From positions 1 through 32,500 of the forward strand of contig CAJNDS010000675.1 of the NCBI GenBank assembly GCA_905221605.1: a stretch of DNA of 32,500 nucleotides, in the 5' to 3' direction. The position numbers and the translations under genes are program-made. Below, piece after piece: positions 23,801 through 31,254 of this stretch. The first letter of the stretch is position 1, and each line of letters begins with the position of its first letter. Below the pieces are notes generated by a model. That model ran no database searches. It was not told the DNA's origin and worked only from the letters and a program-made list of their open reading frames with translations. The stretch is from Symbiodinium natans. Lineage: Eukaryota > Sar > Dinophyceae > Suessiales > Symbiodiniaceae.

Positions 23801-25455
23801 CGAACCTGCCAAAGGTCGGACACCAATCACCTTCAAGGACCGTTATGGCCTTGAGAAGCGCCTCTCCAGTTCAGAGAGCCTACATGATTGCCGACACAAA
23901 GCCGAACATCGTTTTGATGTCGGCAGGAGTGTGGACGCTAGACGTAGGCGCGGAAAGTTCCAAAGTGAGTAAGGAACTCACCGACGCAGTGGACAGAATC
24001 CACGCGAACCGATTTTCGGTCGCACTTCCGAAGAATCTTGAATTGGTGAAGAGAAGTTTGAGGAAGAACTACCCGATTATCACAGAGGAAGTGAAATCGG
24101 ACGATCACCTGGTGATCTTGGATGTAAGGGACATCCCAGACCCGAAGAAGTACCGGGATCATATCGGGACGTACCCGGAGAACCTGCACCACACCGTCTA
24201 CAGCAAGACTTTTCTATCCCTTTGGGAAGAAATTGCAAAGCAGATCGATCGGATTATCCGACGATCGAAAGATGGTGACAAGATCATCATCCTTTTCTTG
24301 TGCACTGGTGGAAAGCACAGGAGTGTAGCCCTGAGACACCTTGTGCAAGTCGTACTTGAGAATGTCTATGGCATCTGTGCTGGATATTTGGACGTGTCGA
24401 GAACAGTCAATTGGCATAAAACATGCCAAGGCTGCACAAGATGCAGACATGTCGAGAGTGACGACAAAGAAATCCTTGAGGAGATGGAGGCCTACGTCGT
24501 CAAGCAATGGAAGGGTTTCTTCGACCCCTCAAGAACGCCAGTGAAGGGAAGAAGTCGCACACCAACAGGAACTTGGGTGCGAAAGGACGGGAGAGGTGAT
24601 GCCTCTACACCTTCTTCGTCCGCCCCGAAGCAGGGAGATCAGCAACTGACTCCCGGCACGGGGGCCACGCCAAAGGCGATGCCGAAGGGCGGAGGCACGC
24701 CGAAGAAAGAAGAAAAGGCTTCGACCTCTACGGATGTCAAGGACACCGAGAAGGACAAGAAGAAGACGCAGGCAGCAAACGCGAGCGCGAAGAAAGGAGC
24801 CAGCAAGGCGGAGGCCGGAGACTCGTTAACGAGCTCCGATGACGACTTGTTGGGAACCAGTGGCGTCCCAGAACACTACCACGACTTCTCCGATTTGATT
24901 GAGGAAGACCACCGGGACTTGGAGCGCATCGCGTACATTTTCATCCACAGGATCGTCCAGGTTTTTCAACCGGATGCCCTGACAAAGCCGGATACGCTGA
25001 TCCGCAAGTATTCGGACAGCTTGGTGTTGGCTATGGGTGCGGTCGCCCGCAAGTATCTGGACGAGAAGCAAGCTCGCCAGATCCTCGAAGCAGTCTTACG
25101 TTTGCGTAGACTGGACATCGAGGGTTTCAACGCAGAGTACCTCGAGAAGTCTCTTAGGGCAGCCACCGAAATGGTTGAGGAGCTCGACGAGGCGACGCCT
25201 GACTTCGGCGCCAGAGACGTGCGAGACAGCATGCGGGGCCGCAGTCTAGGCTCAGCTGCCGCAGGATCGAGGGATAATCCCCGATCAGTGCTCGGGGGTA
25301 TGGGCGAAGCGCAACCCCAGTTAGGAAGAAGTGGCATTGGGACGATCGTCGAGACGTCCGCAACACGCCACGCAAGAGCCGCGAGGAGGAAGCCAGGGAG
25401 TATCAGGAGCGTAGGGACGCGCGAGAGTCTCGCGAAAGCCAGCAGCGTCGTGTGA
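20809..25455 (+). CDS. Copia Gag-protease polyprotein with RapZ-C-like domain
   Basis: 1548 residues; ATG in a good context (CGCCATGG), 90 bp after the LTR. Residues about 20-200 are a helical Gag-like region. A zinc knuckle is C372-x2-C375-x4-H380-x6-C387, one or two residues longer than the usual CCHC spacing, in a Lys/Gly-rich stretch. Residues about 494-530 (GVHRGSTFGDVVLRHPDYFTWG) resemble an ExoX-C-type module, followed by Cys pairs 590/594, 613/616, 636-H638 and 655/658. D852-E853-G854 with a downstream FPLLLSLQVQQKLGL looks like a divergent retropepsin. Residues about 1100-1215 contain CTGGKHRSVAL (C1165 on), the RapZ C-terminal signature, then C1206, C1209, C1212. Residues about 1230-1335 are Lys/Thr/Pro-rich, and 1350-1455 helical. 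The last 60 or so residues are probably out of frame: the coding signal has moved to the -1 frame by then. Confidence 0.9.
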   Translation: MATGGGLRFNPRSNQEPELTKQGFLVYSGSVSDYYEWEFRAMAKYHATKADERFTLGAKLLESLRGDAYIVAQDLGHDVLKSADAITQIIDAVRKVIFPLQAQEAKELYRVGASVGGVMSRQAGESMTSYIGRRKRWYRKLKELDKTIEISDTILGDLLLDNSGLDRKERLMVLTAVGETSSFDAIEKALITQHGKLHVLESRSSGKGASNYNRPRGMAYKGTKSSGKGKANAQTHHGAAYLAEPEDLFDSYDAGESFWDPEAEEEELVPDDQDSSAFMADSLGEATAEKIELDVVEAFLSTPDFSLDDDECIAFLASACQAEVCAFFARSKAKGKGKPMGKHAHGYRPKPSGLSIEDRKAKLKEIKARSVCRTCGKKGHWAGDRDCKGKPSSGGSSTQGTKDRTAHFSAILTKDASVQTSFCCSSSESEGSEVLHKPQMFLALDDDHEHPEGYPGFFNPGDFAEEEEELEEADGSFELLEAPPEGSDTVFGFGVHRGSTFGDVVLRHPDYFTWGIKEKNPSRTLEEFLVWCNMYYVFPRGKAERREYPLSGYEARDLESVKAWMLSQGIGGKVNKSKLANLKPDPRGPCQGGCPAHAISKAGSNDKVIKTTCMICGHRWSEPRPQAQPTRDAATCPHSRADNRGSTKAVHKVWCLDCCTFVKEMPQALHKQQVELGRAAQQAPLKAQDLTRRTLQDTPLTQMEAGEVIKHFVKNMNRYLTRVESTSSQELLSMLSDSVDFVVASQATQQVLGTASSSSGFARRDLQAQALNPVGRSPPGTPAHASAAAAVLAPRTPPRTPQRPTAPQLPEGGCPPGYPPHAFMAVETPEPVLEQLEEVDPLRDDHVYAMLDEGCNSTCHGEKWRIDAEKKLEKLGFRAKAAPLTVGTYRGIGGAEATQRLVFPIALAMEPSQLSWNGSVASNEIGGQDFPLLLSLQVQQKLGLRKDVRAGLVQLADYPGQSLRLFKNSRTGLLMIRIDQFEKDLAEGHQEFRLEEYPNLPKVGHQSPSRTVMALRSASPVQRAYMIADTKPNIVLMSAGVWTLDVGAESSKVSKELTDAVDRIHANRFSVALPKNLELVKRSLRKNYPIITEEVKSDDHLVILDVRDIPDPKKYRDHIGTYPENLHHTVYSKTFLSLWEEIAKQIDRIIRRSKDGDKIIILFLCTGGKHRSVALRHLVQVVLENVYGICAGYLDVSRTVNWHKTCQGCTRCRHVESDDKEILEEMEAYVVKQWKGFFDPSRTPVKGRSRTPTGTWVRKDGRGDASTPSSSAPKQGDQQLTPGTGATPKAMPKGGGTPKKEEKASTSTDVKDTEKDKKKTQAANASAKKGASKAEAGDSLTSSDDDLLGTSGVPEHYHDFSDLIEEDHRDLERIAYIFIHRIVQVFQPDALTKPDTLIRKYSDSLVLAMGAVARKYLDEKQARQILEAVLRLRRLDIEGFNAEYLEKSLRAATEMVEELDEATPDFGARDVRDSMRGRSLGSAAAGSRDNPRSVLGGMGEAQPQLGRSGIGTIVETSATRHARAARRKPGSIRSVGTRESLAKASSVV
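22270..22800 (+). other. ExoX-C-like module and paired zinc-binding motifs within ORF1
   Basis: Residues 494-530 of the first polyprotein read GVHRGSTFGDVVLRHPDYF, then TWG. This fits the G-x-H-x-G-x-T/S-F-x-D-V...P-x-Y-x-x-W pattern of the C-terminal module of exonuclease X-like proteins. They are followed by C590-x3-C594...C613-x2-C616 and by C636-x-H638...C655-x2-C658, two likely zinc ribbons. These are not standard parts of copia Gag. Likely role: nucleic-acid binding. The family names are my inference from motif recall. Confidence 0.5.
23365..23770 (+). other. Retropepsin-like protease region within ORF1
   Basis: The motif LDEGCNSTCHG (D852) stands where copia elements carry D-S/T-G. 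A glycine-rich flap-like segment (YRGIGGAEATQRLVFPIALA) follows, then DFPLLLSLQVQQKLGLRKDV, equivalent to the second retropepsin strand block. Position between Gag and integrase also fits. The Glu in the second place of the catalytic triad is unusual, so activity is uncertain. Confidence 0.55.
24106..24460 (+). other. RapZ C-terminal-like domain within ORF1
   Basis: Residues about 1100-1215: LVILDVRDIPDPKKYRDHIG, then about 55 residues on IIILFLCTGGKHRSVALRHL, then WHKTCQGCTRCRH. Bacterial RapZ has an equivalent D-x-R-F-x-x-N-P...G near the start of its C-terminal domain and the highly conserved GCTGG-K/R-HRSV motif. That domain binds small RNA (GlmZ in E. coli) and glucosamine-6-phosphate. 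The N-terminal P-loop ATPase half of RapZ is absent here. The Cys triad (C1206, C1209, C1212) may bind metal. Role in the element unknown; RNA binding is a reasonable guess. Confidence 0.7.
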
Positions 25456-25844
25456 GGAACGACCAGGACCACGAGCGTGCGAGGTCAGACCTGCTGGGTA
25501 TGGGGATTGATCCGAACTTACCAAGCGAGATCACCTCAGCTTACCTTGACCAGATGTGGCAAGGAGACCCTCGGACTTCGAAGAAGCCGGTGCTAATGCT
25601 GTGGGTACAGGACCCGAAGGAAAAGAATGGGCCTGTGAGAGTGACCCTTAAAACGGGCACTTACAACACTGCCACGAAGGTCGCGCCCGAGCTGAAGAAC
25701 TGGTACAAGAACACGTTCGTTCAGCGCGAGGAAGGAGGCGACTGGTCTTGGGCAGAGCGATGGGAGTGGCCAACCCACGTTCAGGACGAAAAAACGTACA
25801 GGGTAGCAATTGTTTTGTGCGCCCAGAGAATGAACCATAGCTGA
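25278..25844 (+). CDS. Polyprotein continuation in the -1 frame, ends at TGA
   Basis: This frame is open from 25278 and overlaps the end of ORF1 by 178 bp. From about 25323 it reads RKKWHWDDRRDVRNTPRKSR, then a highly charged coiled-coil-like stretch (EEEAREYQERRDARE), then LLGMGIDPNLPSEITSAYLD and a Trp-rich end. This is far more protein-like than the overlapping tail of ORF1, so translation should move here by frameshifting, or one base was lost. The first ATG-like start is only a GTG at 25452. The frame stops at TGA 25842-25844, but the same frame is open again at once and leads into the integrase ORF. No known domain. Confidence 0.6.
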   Translation, partial: SPISARGYGRSATPVRKKWHWDDRRDVRNTPRKSREEEAREYQERRDARESRESQQRRVRNDQDHERARSDLLGMGIDPNLPSEITSAYLDQMWQGDPRTSKKPVLMLWVQDPKEKNGPVRVTLKTGTYNTATKVAPELKNWYKNTFVQREEGGDWSWAERWEWPTHVQDEKTYRVAIVLCAQRMNHS

Positions 25845-25931
25845 CTCTTTGACGAAAGTGAGGTATACGATGGTTCGCAGTTTTGCTCTGCCTACTACTC
25901 CACGCCATCGATATACCCTGGAGCGCCTGTA

Positions 25932-26740
25932 ATGGGCACAAAGGAAAGAGAGACCTTTGAGAAAGGCTCTCGACAAATGAGCAAGCGAGATTCGCTGCTA
26001 TGGAAGGAGTTGAGGGGATCGTTTACGACCCCTGAAGAATCAAGAAAGGTATTCCTTCTTGGGCAATGGTTCGGACCTTTTGAAGAGGCCGAAATGAAAG
26101 CAGCAGACCCCGGACCAGATCTGGCCGGGTATGAGACTGCGAGTTGGAGGCATAAAGTGTCCCAACAGATCCAATCGTTTCACCCAGACCTACTCTTAGT
26201 CTTGTTTCCGGGAGACTGCGCCAAGCAGCTCTCAGAGACCGCCTCGGAGTGGCTACAGGACTTGCTCTCGCAGAGTGAAATGTGCGTTTGCGTTTTAGAC
26301 GAAGTGGGTTCAGTTAGGTGGAAAGATTTGGAAGGTTTGGAAAGGGACGACAGTAAAAGTTTTGAACTTCACTACGCTAGAGGTGACCTTTGTATAGGCA
26401 CTAGTAGCCAAGGCTTGGGGGAGACCCTTTCTCTGTGGGCTAGTCAGGATCATAGTCGCTACTATGCCCCGATAAGCATTGACACGATACACACTCACGA
26501 AGGTTTCAGTCGGTTGATTGTTGATGTTTTGGAAGAGACTCTTCATGATCACGATCTTCATGTTGCGTTCCCTGTTGAAGCTTTGATTGAAGATCATATG
26601 GAGTTGGGTACTCTTGACACTGTTCCTTTAGGGGAGGATGTTGAAGGTTTGGACCTCAACTTTGTTGACCCGATGCAAGATCATGAGGATGACTTGTTGG
26701 ATACCTTACCCCTCGCCGGTTTCCCTAAGGATGAGGCCGA
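25932..26740 (+). other. Uncharacterised N-terminal block of Pol
   Basis: Residues about 30-200 read as an alternating strand/helix domain (VFLLGQWFGPFEEAEMKAAD; FHPDLLLVLFPGDCAKQL; MCVCVLDEVGSVRWKDLEG). It does not match gag-pre-integrase or any standard copia part I know. It is followed by an Asp/Glu/His-rich linker. It looks like a Rossmann-like or restriction-endonuclease-like alpha/beta fold, but no catalytic motif is evident. Confidence 0.45.
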
Positions 26741-29700
26741 AAGGCGTAGGGAGTGGGCTAAGGTTCCTAGGAAGGTGAGGATCGCAATTAGGCGACTTCA
26801 CAACATGATGTCACACAAGCCAAAGGAAGTTTTGTTGCAGGTTTTGAGAGGTTCAGGAGCTTCGGACGATATGATTAGGGCGGCGAAAGCATTCAGGTGC
26901 CCTACATGTGCTGTTTCACAAGAGATCCCGAAGACTCACCCTGTTTCCGCACCACCTTCCTATGTTTTTAACAAGGAAGTTTCGATTGATGTGTTCGAGG
27001 TTCAGGATTCGGACAGAACCAAATATCAGTTTCTTAACATGATATGTGTAGGTACTTGTTACCAAGTTGTTGCGTTGGTCAGGGTAGGAGAAGGACAACC
27101 TACCAGCGCGCAGTGTTTGAAAAAGTTCCAGAGACACTGGGTACAGTGGGCTGGATGGCCCGAATCTGTTTCAACAGATCGGGGATTGCACAATCGCGGT
27201 GCATTTGCAACCGGACTTTCGCAACATGGCGTTGTGTTGAGGCAAGCCGGTCTTGAAAGTCCAGAACACATCGGAAGATGTGAAAGGCACGGAGGTATCA
27301 TTAAAAGAGCCTACCGAAGAGTGTGCAGACAGCACCACCTGCAAGGTAAAGAACAGGTGAAAGCAGCTATGACAGAATGTCAAGTTGCCAAGAATGAATT
27401 TGTGAGACACGGAGGATTTTCCCCGTCGCAATGGGTACTTGGAAGGCAACCTAGAGGCATAGGACATCTCTTGGATGAGGATGAGCTAGGTCAGCTAGGA
27501 GTACTCAGTGGAGCGATGGACCCCTCCACAGCATTTGGACGCAGCATAGAGTACCGCCACACTGCGAGAAGAGCGTACGTACAGGCAGATACTTCAAGGC
27601 GAGCTAGAGCCGCCGTGCTGCGCAAGTCGGGACCACTACCAGGCAAGTACTCCGCAGGAGACTTGGTGTGCTACCGGATCGAAAGAGACTCGAGCGGTGT
27701 GCCTAGCTGGAGTGGAGTTTCCCGCATCATTGGTTTTGATGGGAAGACCGTCTGGGTAACGCACAGAGGCGTGCCCGTAGCAACTAGTTTAGGCAAACTC
27801 CGACCGTGTACTTTGGCGGAAGTTCTAGCTTATCAGATTTTGAGTAAAGGCAACTTACAGTACGAACACCTAGAATCTGAGAGAGAGCAGCAGCGATTTG
27901 TCGATGCGCGAGCGCACGACAGTGATGCAGACGATGAAGAGGACAGTGACTCTGCACGTCCGTCTTCTGCCATACGCTCAAATCCTTTGGAAGGATTGAG
28001 GACAGTGAGAAGGAGAGTGGGACTTACTCCTGAAGAGTCACGGGCAGAGCCCCGTGTAGAGCCCACGATAGAAGAACCCGAAGTAGAAGACGCTCAACAG
28101 ATGGATGGGCCTACGGTGGAAGCCGTAGCAGAGAATGATCCGCAACTTGACGCGGCGGACATTCCGGTTCCCGAAGAAGAGGACACAGCTGATGCTTTAT
28201 TGGCACAGTTTAAGATTCCCACGTATGGATCGAAAGAGTGCAACAAGTATAGAGCTTTTGTGGCCGATCGAATAGACTCAGAAAGCGCCCGAAAGTGGTT
28301 GAAGAAAAGGAGCAGCTATTCTAACAAGAAGAAAGCTGCGCAGAACAAGGTGTTCACGTACGAAAAGTGTTCACCAGAGTTGCAAAAGGGAATCGACGGA
28401 TCCCGTAAGGTCGAATGGGACAAGTGGAAAGAGTTTAACGCTGCACTTGATCTCGATGAAGAGCAGTACCAGAAGCTTAAAGATGAAGGCCATGAGGAAG
28501 TACCGCTCAAGTGGGTTGACACAGATAAGAACGATGCACTTAGAGGCACGCAACCAGATATTGAAGTACGGCATAAAAGTCGACTCGTCACCAGAGGAGA
28601 TTTGGAGTCGGGGGATATCCGATCGGATTCTCCGACGGCAGATATCGAAGCTCAGAATTTGATATTCAGCTTCGCCGCTTCGCGGAAGGTGAGAATAGGC
28701 TCAGCCGACATCACGAATGCCTATTTTCAAGGAGAGGAATTAGACAGAGTACTAATCCTCAGACAGCCAAAGGGAGGACTCCCAGGGGAGCCCCCAGAGC
28801 GAAGGTTTCTGGCAAGGGTACCCGTGTACGGGACTCATGACGGAGGACGTAAGTTTTGGAAACGTCTCAAGACCAGTGCGCAGAAAAGAGGTTTTCTGGA
28901 AAACGCCATTTTCAAAGCACTTTATGTTCTCCGCAACAACGAGGGACGTATTATTGCGCTACTTTGCACACACGTAGATGACCTGCTGTGGGCAGCCGAG
29001 CCAGAAGCAGAGCCTGTCATCGAGGAATTGCTGAAGGAGTTTTCGTGCGGAAAAGTAGAGCGAAAAACTTTCCGTTACTGCGGGAAGGAAGTTTCCCAGG
29101 CAGATGATTACACTATCACTGTCACCTGCAAAGAAACGACATTGAAAGTTAGGAGGATTTTTATTGCCCCTAAACGAAAACCCGGTGAGCCCTTGACTGA
29201 TAAAGACAAGCTACAGCTAAAAAGCGTAGCAGGAAGTCTGTCTTGGGTGGCGAGGCAATGTCGTCCGGACTTAGCATATCGAGTAAGTCGAATGCAGTCC
29301 GCTAGCGCAGGAGGAATTGTAGCAGACCTTCGAGAGGCGAACAAAGCCGTCGACTATGCGTTAGCGACGCCGGATAGAGGTTTGACTTTCAGAGCAAACG
29401 TTCTGGATTGGGACAACCTTATTTCGTGTGTCATCACTGACGCCAGCCATGCAAATGAGAGTCAGGTGATGAAGGTCAAAGGTGAGGATTCTGTGGAACC
29501 TTACCGAAGCCAAGGAGCTAGGTTGAATGCCCTTGGAACCCCCAGTTTGATCTCATCAGATGAAGGGCATATGCACCTCATCAGTTACGCCTCAAGGAAA
29601 GTGCGTAGGGTCTGTAGATCCACGCTGCAAGCCGAAGCCTATACCCTGCAGGCAGGAGTTGAAGAAGGCGATAGACTGCGAGCTGCCGTCGCAGATCTTT

Positions 29701-30137
29701 TCGGCAAACTTGACCGCAAGAAGTGGGAAGCATCTTCTGCGGCGTTTATGAGGCAGGTGTGGTTTACGGATTGTCGTAGTCTAAGTGACACGCTCCGAAA
29801 CCCTAAGATGAGCAAGCATGAGGATAAGCGACTCTCTATCGAGATCGCCTCAATGCGAGAATCCCTATGGAGAGCAAAGGGAGAACAATACGGCGATCCT
29901 TATTATCAGGACGACCGTCCAGAAGAGCCAACGGACGAAGTTCGCTGGATCGACACAGACGTCATGGTAGCAGATCCACTGACAAAAGTCATGGAGAGCA
30001 CCAAGTTAGTTGAGTGTTTGTTCACTAACTGTTTGAAAGTCGAGCAGCCGATTGAGTCCGTGATCAAGAAAAGGGCTAAGCAGCTTCAGAGAAGGAAGAC
30101 TGCAGACCCTGCGGACGGGCTGGAAGTGATGGATTAG
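25932..30137 (+). CDS. Copia Pol: integrase, reverse transcriptase, RNase H
   Basis: 1401 residues from the first ATG; the frame is open back to 25845, just after the TGA. Residues 1-270 are an uncharacterised acidic block. Zinc-binding HHCC: H290, H295, C323, C326. Integrase catalytic core D353, D416, E451 (D-62-D-34-E), with an SH3-like C-terminal part at about 571-640 (KYSAGDLVCYRI...WSGVSRIIGFDG). Residues 650-780 are an acidic linker. Reverse transcriptase: KSRLVTRGD (882-890), D926 in SADITNAYFQG, and HVDD at 1014-1017 (YVDD is usual). RNase H: D1170, E1235, D1280, D1348. Integrase before RT is diagnostic of Ty1/copia. All catalytic residues are present and the frame is intact over 4.2 kb. 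Confidence 0.95.
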   Translation: MGTKERETFEKGSRQMSKRDSLLWKELRGSFTTPEESRKVFLLGQWFGPFEEAEMKAADPGPDLAGYETASWRHKVSQQIQSFHPDLLLVLFPGDCAKQLSETASEWLQDLLSQSEMCVCVLDEVGSVRWKDLEGLERDDSKSFELHYARGDLCIGTSSQGLGETLSLWASQDHSRYYAPISIDTIHTHEGFSRLIVDVLEETLHDHDLHVAFPVEALIEDHMELGTLDTVPLGEDVEGLDLNFVDPMQDHEDDLLDTLPLAGFPKDEAERRREWAKVPRKVRIAIRRLHNMMSHKPKEVLLQVLRGSGASDDMIRAAKAFRCPTCAVSQEIPKTHPVSAPPSYVFNKEVSIDVFEVQDSDRTKYQFLNMICVGTCYQVVALVRVGEGQPTSAQCLKKFQRHWVQWAGWPESVSTDRGLHNRGAFATGLSQHGVVLRQAGLESPEHIGRCERHGGIIKRAYRRVCRQHHLQGKEQVKAAMTECQVAKNEFVRHGGFSPSQWVLGRQPRGIGHLLDEDELGQLGVLSGAMDPSTAFGRSIEYRHTARRAYVQADTSRRARAAVLRKSGPLPGKYSAGDLVCYRIERDSSGVPSWSGVSRIIGFDGKTVWVTHRGVPVATSLGKLRPCTLAEVLAYQILSKGNLQYEHLESEREQQRFVDARAHDSDADDEEDSDSARPSSAIRSNPLEGLRTVRRRVGLTPEESRAEPRVEPTIEEPEVEDAQQMDGPTVEAVAENDPQLDAADIPVPEEEDTADALLAQFKIPTYGSKECNKYRAFVADRIDSESARKWLKKRSSYSNKKKAAQNKVFTYEKCSPELQKGIDGSRKVEWDKWKEFNAALDLDEEQYQKLKDEGHEEVPLKWVDTDKNDALRGTQPDIEVRHKSRLVTRGDLESGDIRSDSPTADIEAQNLIFSFAASRKVRIGSADITNAYFQGEELDRVLILRQPKGGLPGEPPERRFLARVPVYGTHDGGRKFWKRLKTSAQKRGFLENAIFKALYVLRNNEGRIIALLCTHVDDLLWAAEPEAEPVIEELLKEFSCGKVERKTFRYCGKEVSQADDYTITVTCKETTLKVRRIFIAPKRKPGEPLTDKDKLQLKSVAGSLSWVARQCRPDLAYRVSRMQSASAGGIVADLREANKAVDYALATPDRGLTFRANVLDWDNLISCVITDASHANESQVMKVKGEDSVEPYRSQGARLNALGTPSLISSDEGHMHLISYASRKVRRVCRSTLQAEAYTLQAGVEEGDRLRAAVADLFGKLDRKKWEASSAAFMRQVWFTDCRSLSDTLRNPKMSKHEDKRLSIEIASMRESLWRAKGEQYGDPYYQDDRPEEPTDEVRWIDTDVMVADPLTKVMESTKLVECLFTNCLKVEQPIESVIKKRAKQLQRRKTADPADGLEVMD

Positions 30138-30195
30138 ATCCACTCTTCGTTTGGACCTTGTACAGGCCAGGCTTCTACGCCAGAAGAGTCACGGG
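30138..30195 (+). other. Short 3' untranslated region with weak polypurine tract
   Basis: Only 58 bp separate the Pol stop from the 3' LTR. The expected polypurine primer site is poor: CAGAAGAGTCACGGG, where AGAAGAG and GGG are split by TCAC. Confidence 0.4.
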
Positions 30196-30362
30196 TGTGA
30201 AATAGTCCTCGTAGACCAGCGCGTACGAAGCCTGTTAGGTAAAAGCTACAGCACTCATGTACAGTCAGAGTCTGTTTGCCGACCAGTTTTGACAGCACCG
30301 ACTCACCGCAGGGGCCCCTGTTTGGAGCCAAGGCTCAGACGGGAAAACGGCCAGTTTTCACA
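30196..30362 (+). repeat. 3' LTR (167 bp)
   Basis: Matches the 5' LTR except for one 7-bp insertion (ACAGCAC-type, near 30291) and one G/T difference. Starts TGTGAAATAG and ends TTTTCACA. Confidence 0.95.
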
Positions 30363-30367
30363 GATGT
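30363..30367 (+). repeat. Target-site duplication, right (GATGT)
   Basis: Identical to 20554-20558. Confidence 0.9.
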
Positions 30368-30500
30368 GTTTTAGAACCTTCTAAGTGAGTTCAAATTTAA
30401 AAATGTTGAAGCATCTGTTTTAGAACCTTCTAAGTGAGTTCAAAATTAAAAAAATTCGAGCATCTGTTTTAGAACCTTCTACGTGAGTTCTACCACTTTC
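30363..30500 (+). repeat. 49-bp tandem repeat, three copies, at the insertion site
   Basis: TGTTTTAGAACCTTCTAAG recurs at 30367, 30416 and 30465 (exact 49-bp spacing); the third copy is partial. The 5' flank of the element (ATTCAAAAATTTAGAAG, then GATGT) resembles the end of another unit (GTTCAAATTTAAAAATG...GAAGCATCT), so the element probably inserted within this array. Confidence 0.85.
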
Positions 30501-30911
30501 AAATATCCAATCTGTGTTAAAGCTTGGAGGTTGTGTGTTGCAGGGCAAAGGGTTTGATGGCCACGAGTGCTTATGTAGGAAGGGACAGCGACTTGGACCT
30601 CAGCGGTTTTGGGGCTTGACAGGCTAGGACGACACGAGCTTCCAGAATGCCACGTGCCCTGAGCTTCCTGTGTGAGGCTGCATGTGGTTGAGAAAGAGAG
30701 GGCCCTCCTTTCCGTGTGCCGCCCCCCAAGACCTAATCGCAAACATGTGTCGACCCTAAACCCTAAACCGCCTTGCCTGCCTTGTGAGAGCGTGAGAGTC
30801 GAAACCCTAAAAAGATTCTGAATAGTGCCGGGCCCCACCAAACGGATGCGGGCTTAGAGGCCTGGCATGTGGGTTTCAAGCCCCTGGCTCTGACCCCACT
30901 CGATTCTGCAG
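30501..30911. other. Spacer
   Basis: Unique sequence with two CCCTAAA units at about 30755-30768. The minus-strand frame at 30479-30841 is open but without supporting features. Confidence 0.4.
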
Positions 30912-30995
30912 CCGAGGCAGTTTGCGATCTACCGCGATACGCGCCCACTCCCGCCAAAGCCGCAAGAGACGCTTCGCTGCAGCCCTCAACCCCAA
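30912..30995 (+). CDS. Putative exon
   Basis: The acceptor tract CCACTCGATTCTGCAG ends at 30911. The frame PRQFAIYRDTRPLPPKPQET, then LRC, is open and runs into a C-rich/A-rich low-complexity stretch. No donor is identified. A second frame, AAEAVCDLPRYAPTPAKAAR, is also open, so the frame is unsettled. Confidence 0.27.
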
Positions 30996-31002
30996 ACCCA
31001 AA

Positions 31003-31066
31003 GCCCCCCCCCAAAAAAAAAAAAAAAAAAGCACACACACACACACACACACAAAAAAAAAAACAC
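31003..31066. repeat. Low-complexity C, A and (CA) tract
   Basis: C9, then A18, then about 11 CA units, then A11. Simple sequence; it produces artefactual poly-Lys, poly-Gly and poly-Cys/Val frames. Confidence 0.9.
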
Positions 31067-31254
31067 GCTAACCCTCAAGGACCTTAGAACCCTAAGGACC
31101 TTAGACCCTAAAGCCCTAAACCCTTAAGGCCCTGGCGCTCCCCAAGCCTTTAAGCACGAAGCCTTCACACATGCCTTTGCACAAACTTCCCAGCAAAAGA
31201 AACACCCTTCCAAGTCCGAGCTGACGTGCAAACCAGGGTAAGTTTATATAGGCT

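Larger units (their letters stand above)
20559..30362 (+). mobile_element. Full-length Ty1/copia LTR retrotransposon (9.8 kb)
   Basis: Bounded by direct LTRs (20559-20718 and 30196-30362), each starting TGTGAAA and ending TTTCACA, and by a GATGT target duplication. Domain order Gag, protease, integrase, reverse transcriptase, RNase H puts it in Ty1/copia. The LTRs differ by one substitution and one 7-bp indel, so insertion was recent. It is larger than a typical 5-6 kb copia because of extra domains in the Gag/protease part and an extra N-terminal block before integrase. The coding region is split by one frame change (about 25278-25455) and one TGA (25842). Confidence 0.95.

Noticed and set aside
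25278-25340. Classical -1 slippery heptamer
   Set aside because: CTC GGG GGT and AAT CCC CGA were considered, but neither fits X-XXY-YYZ.
30151-30384. 77-codon ORF over the 3' LTR
   Set aside because: Simply the LTR read in one frame; the same reading appears in the 5' LTR.
30763-31050. Minus-strand ORF with poly-Phe and Cys/Val repeats
   Set aside because: Produced by the A-run and CA repeat at 31003-31066.
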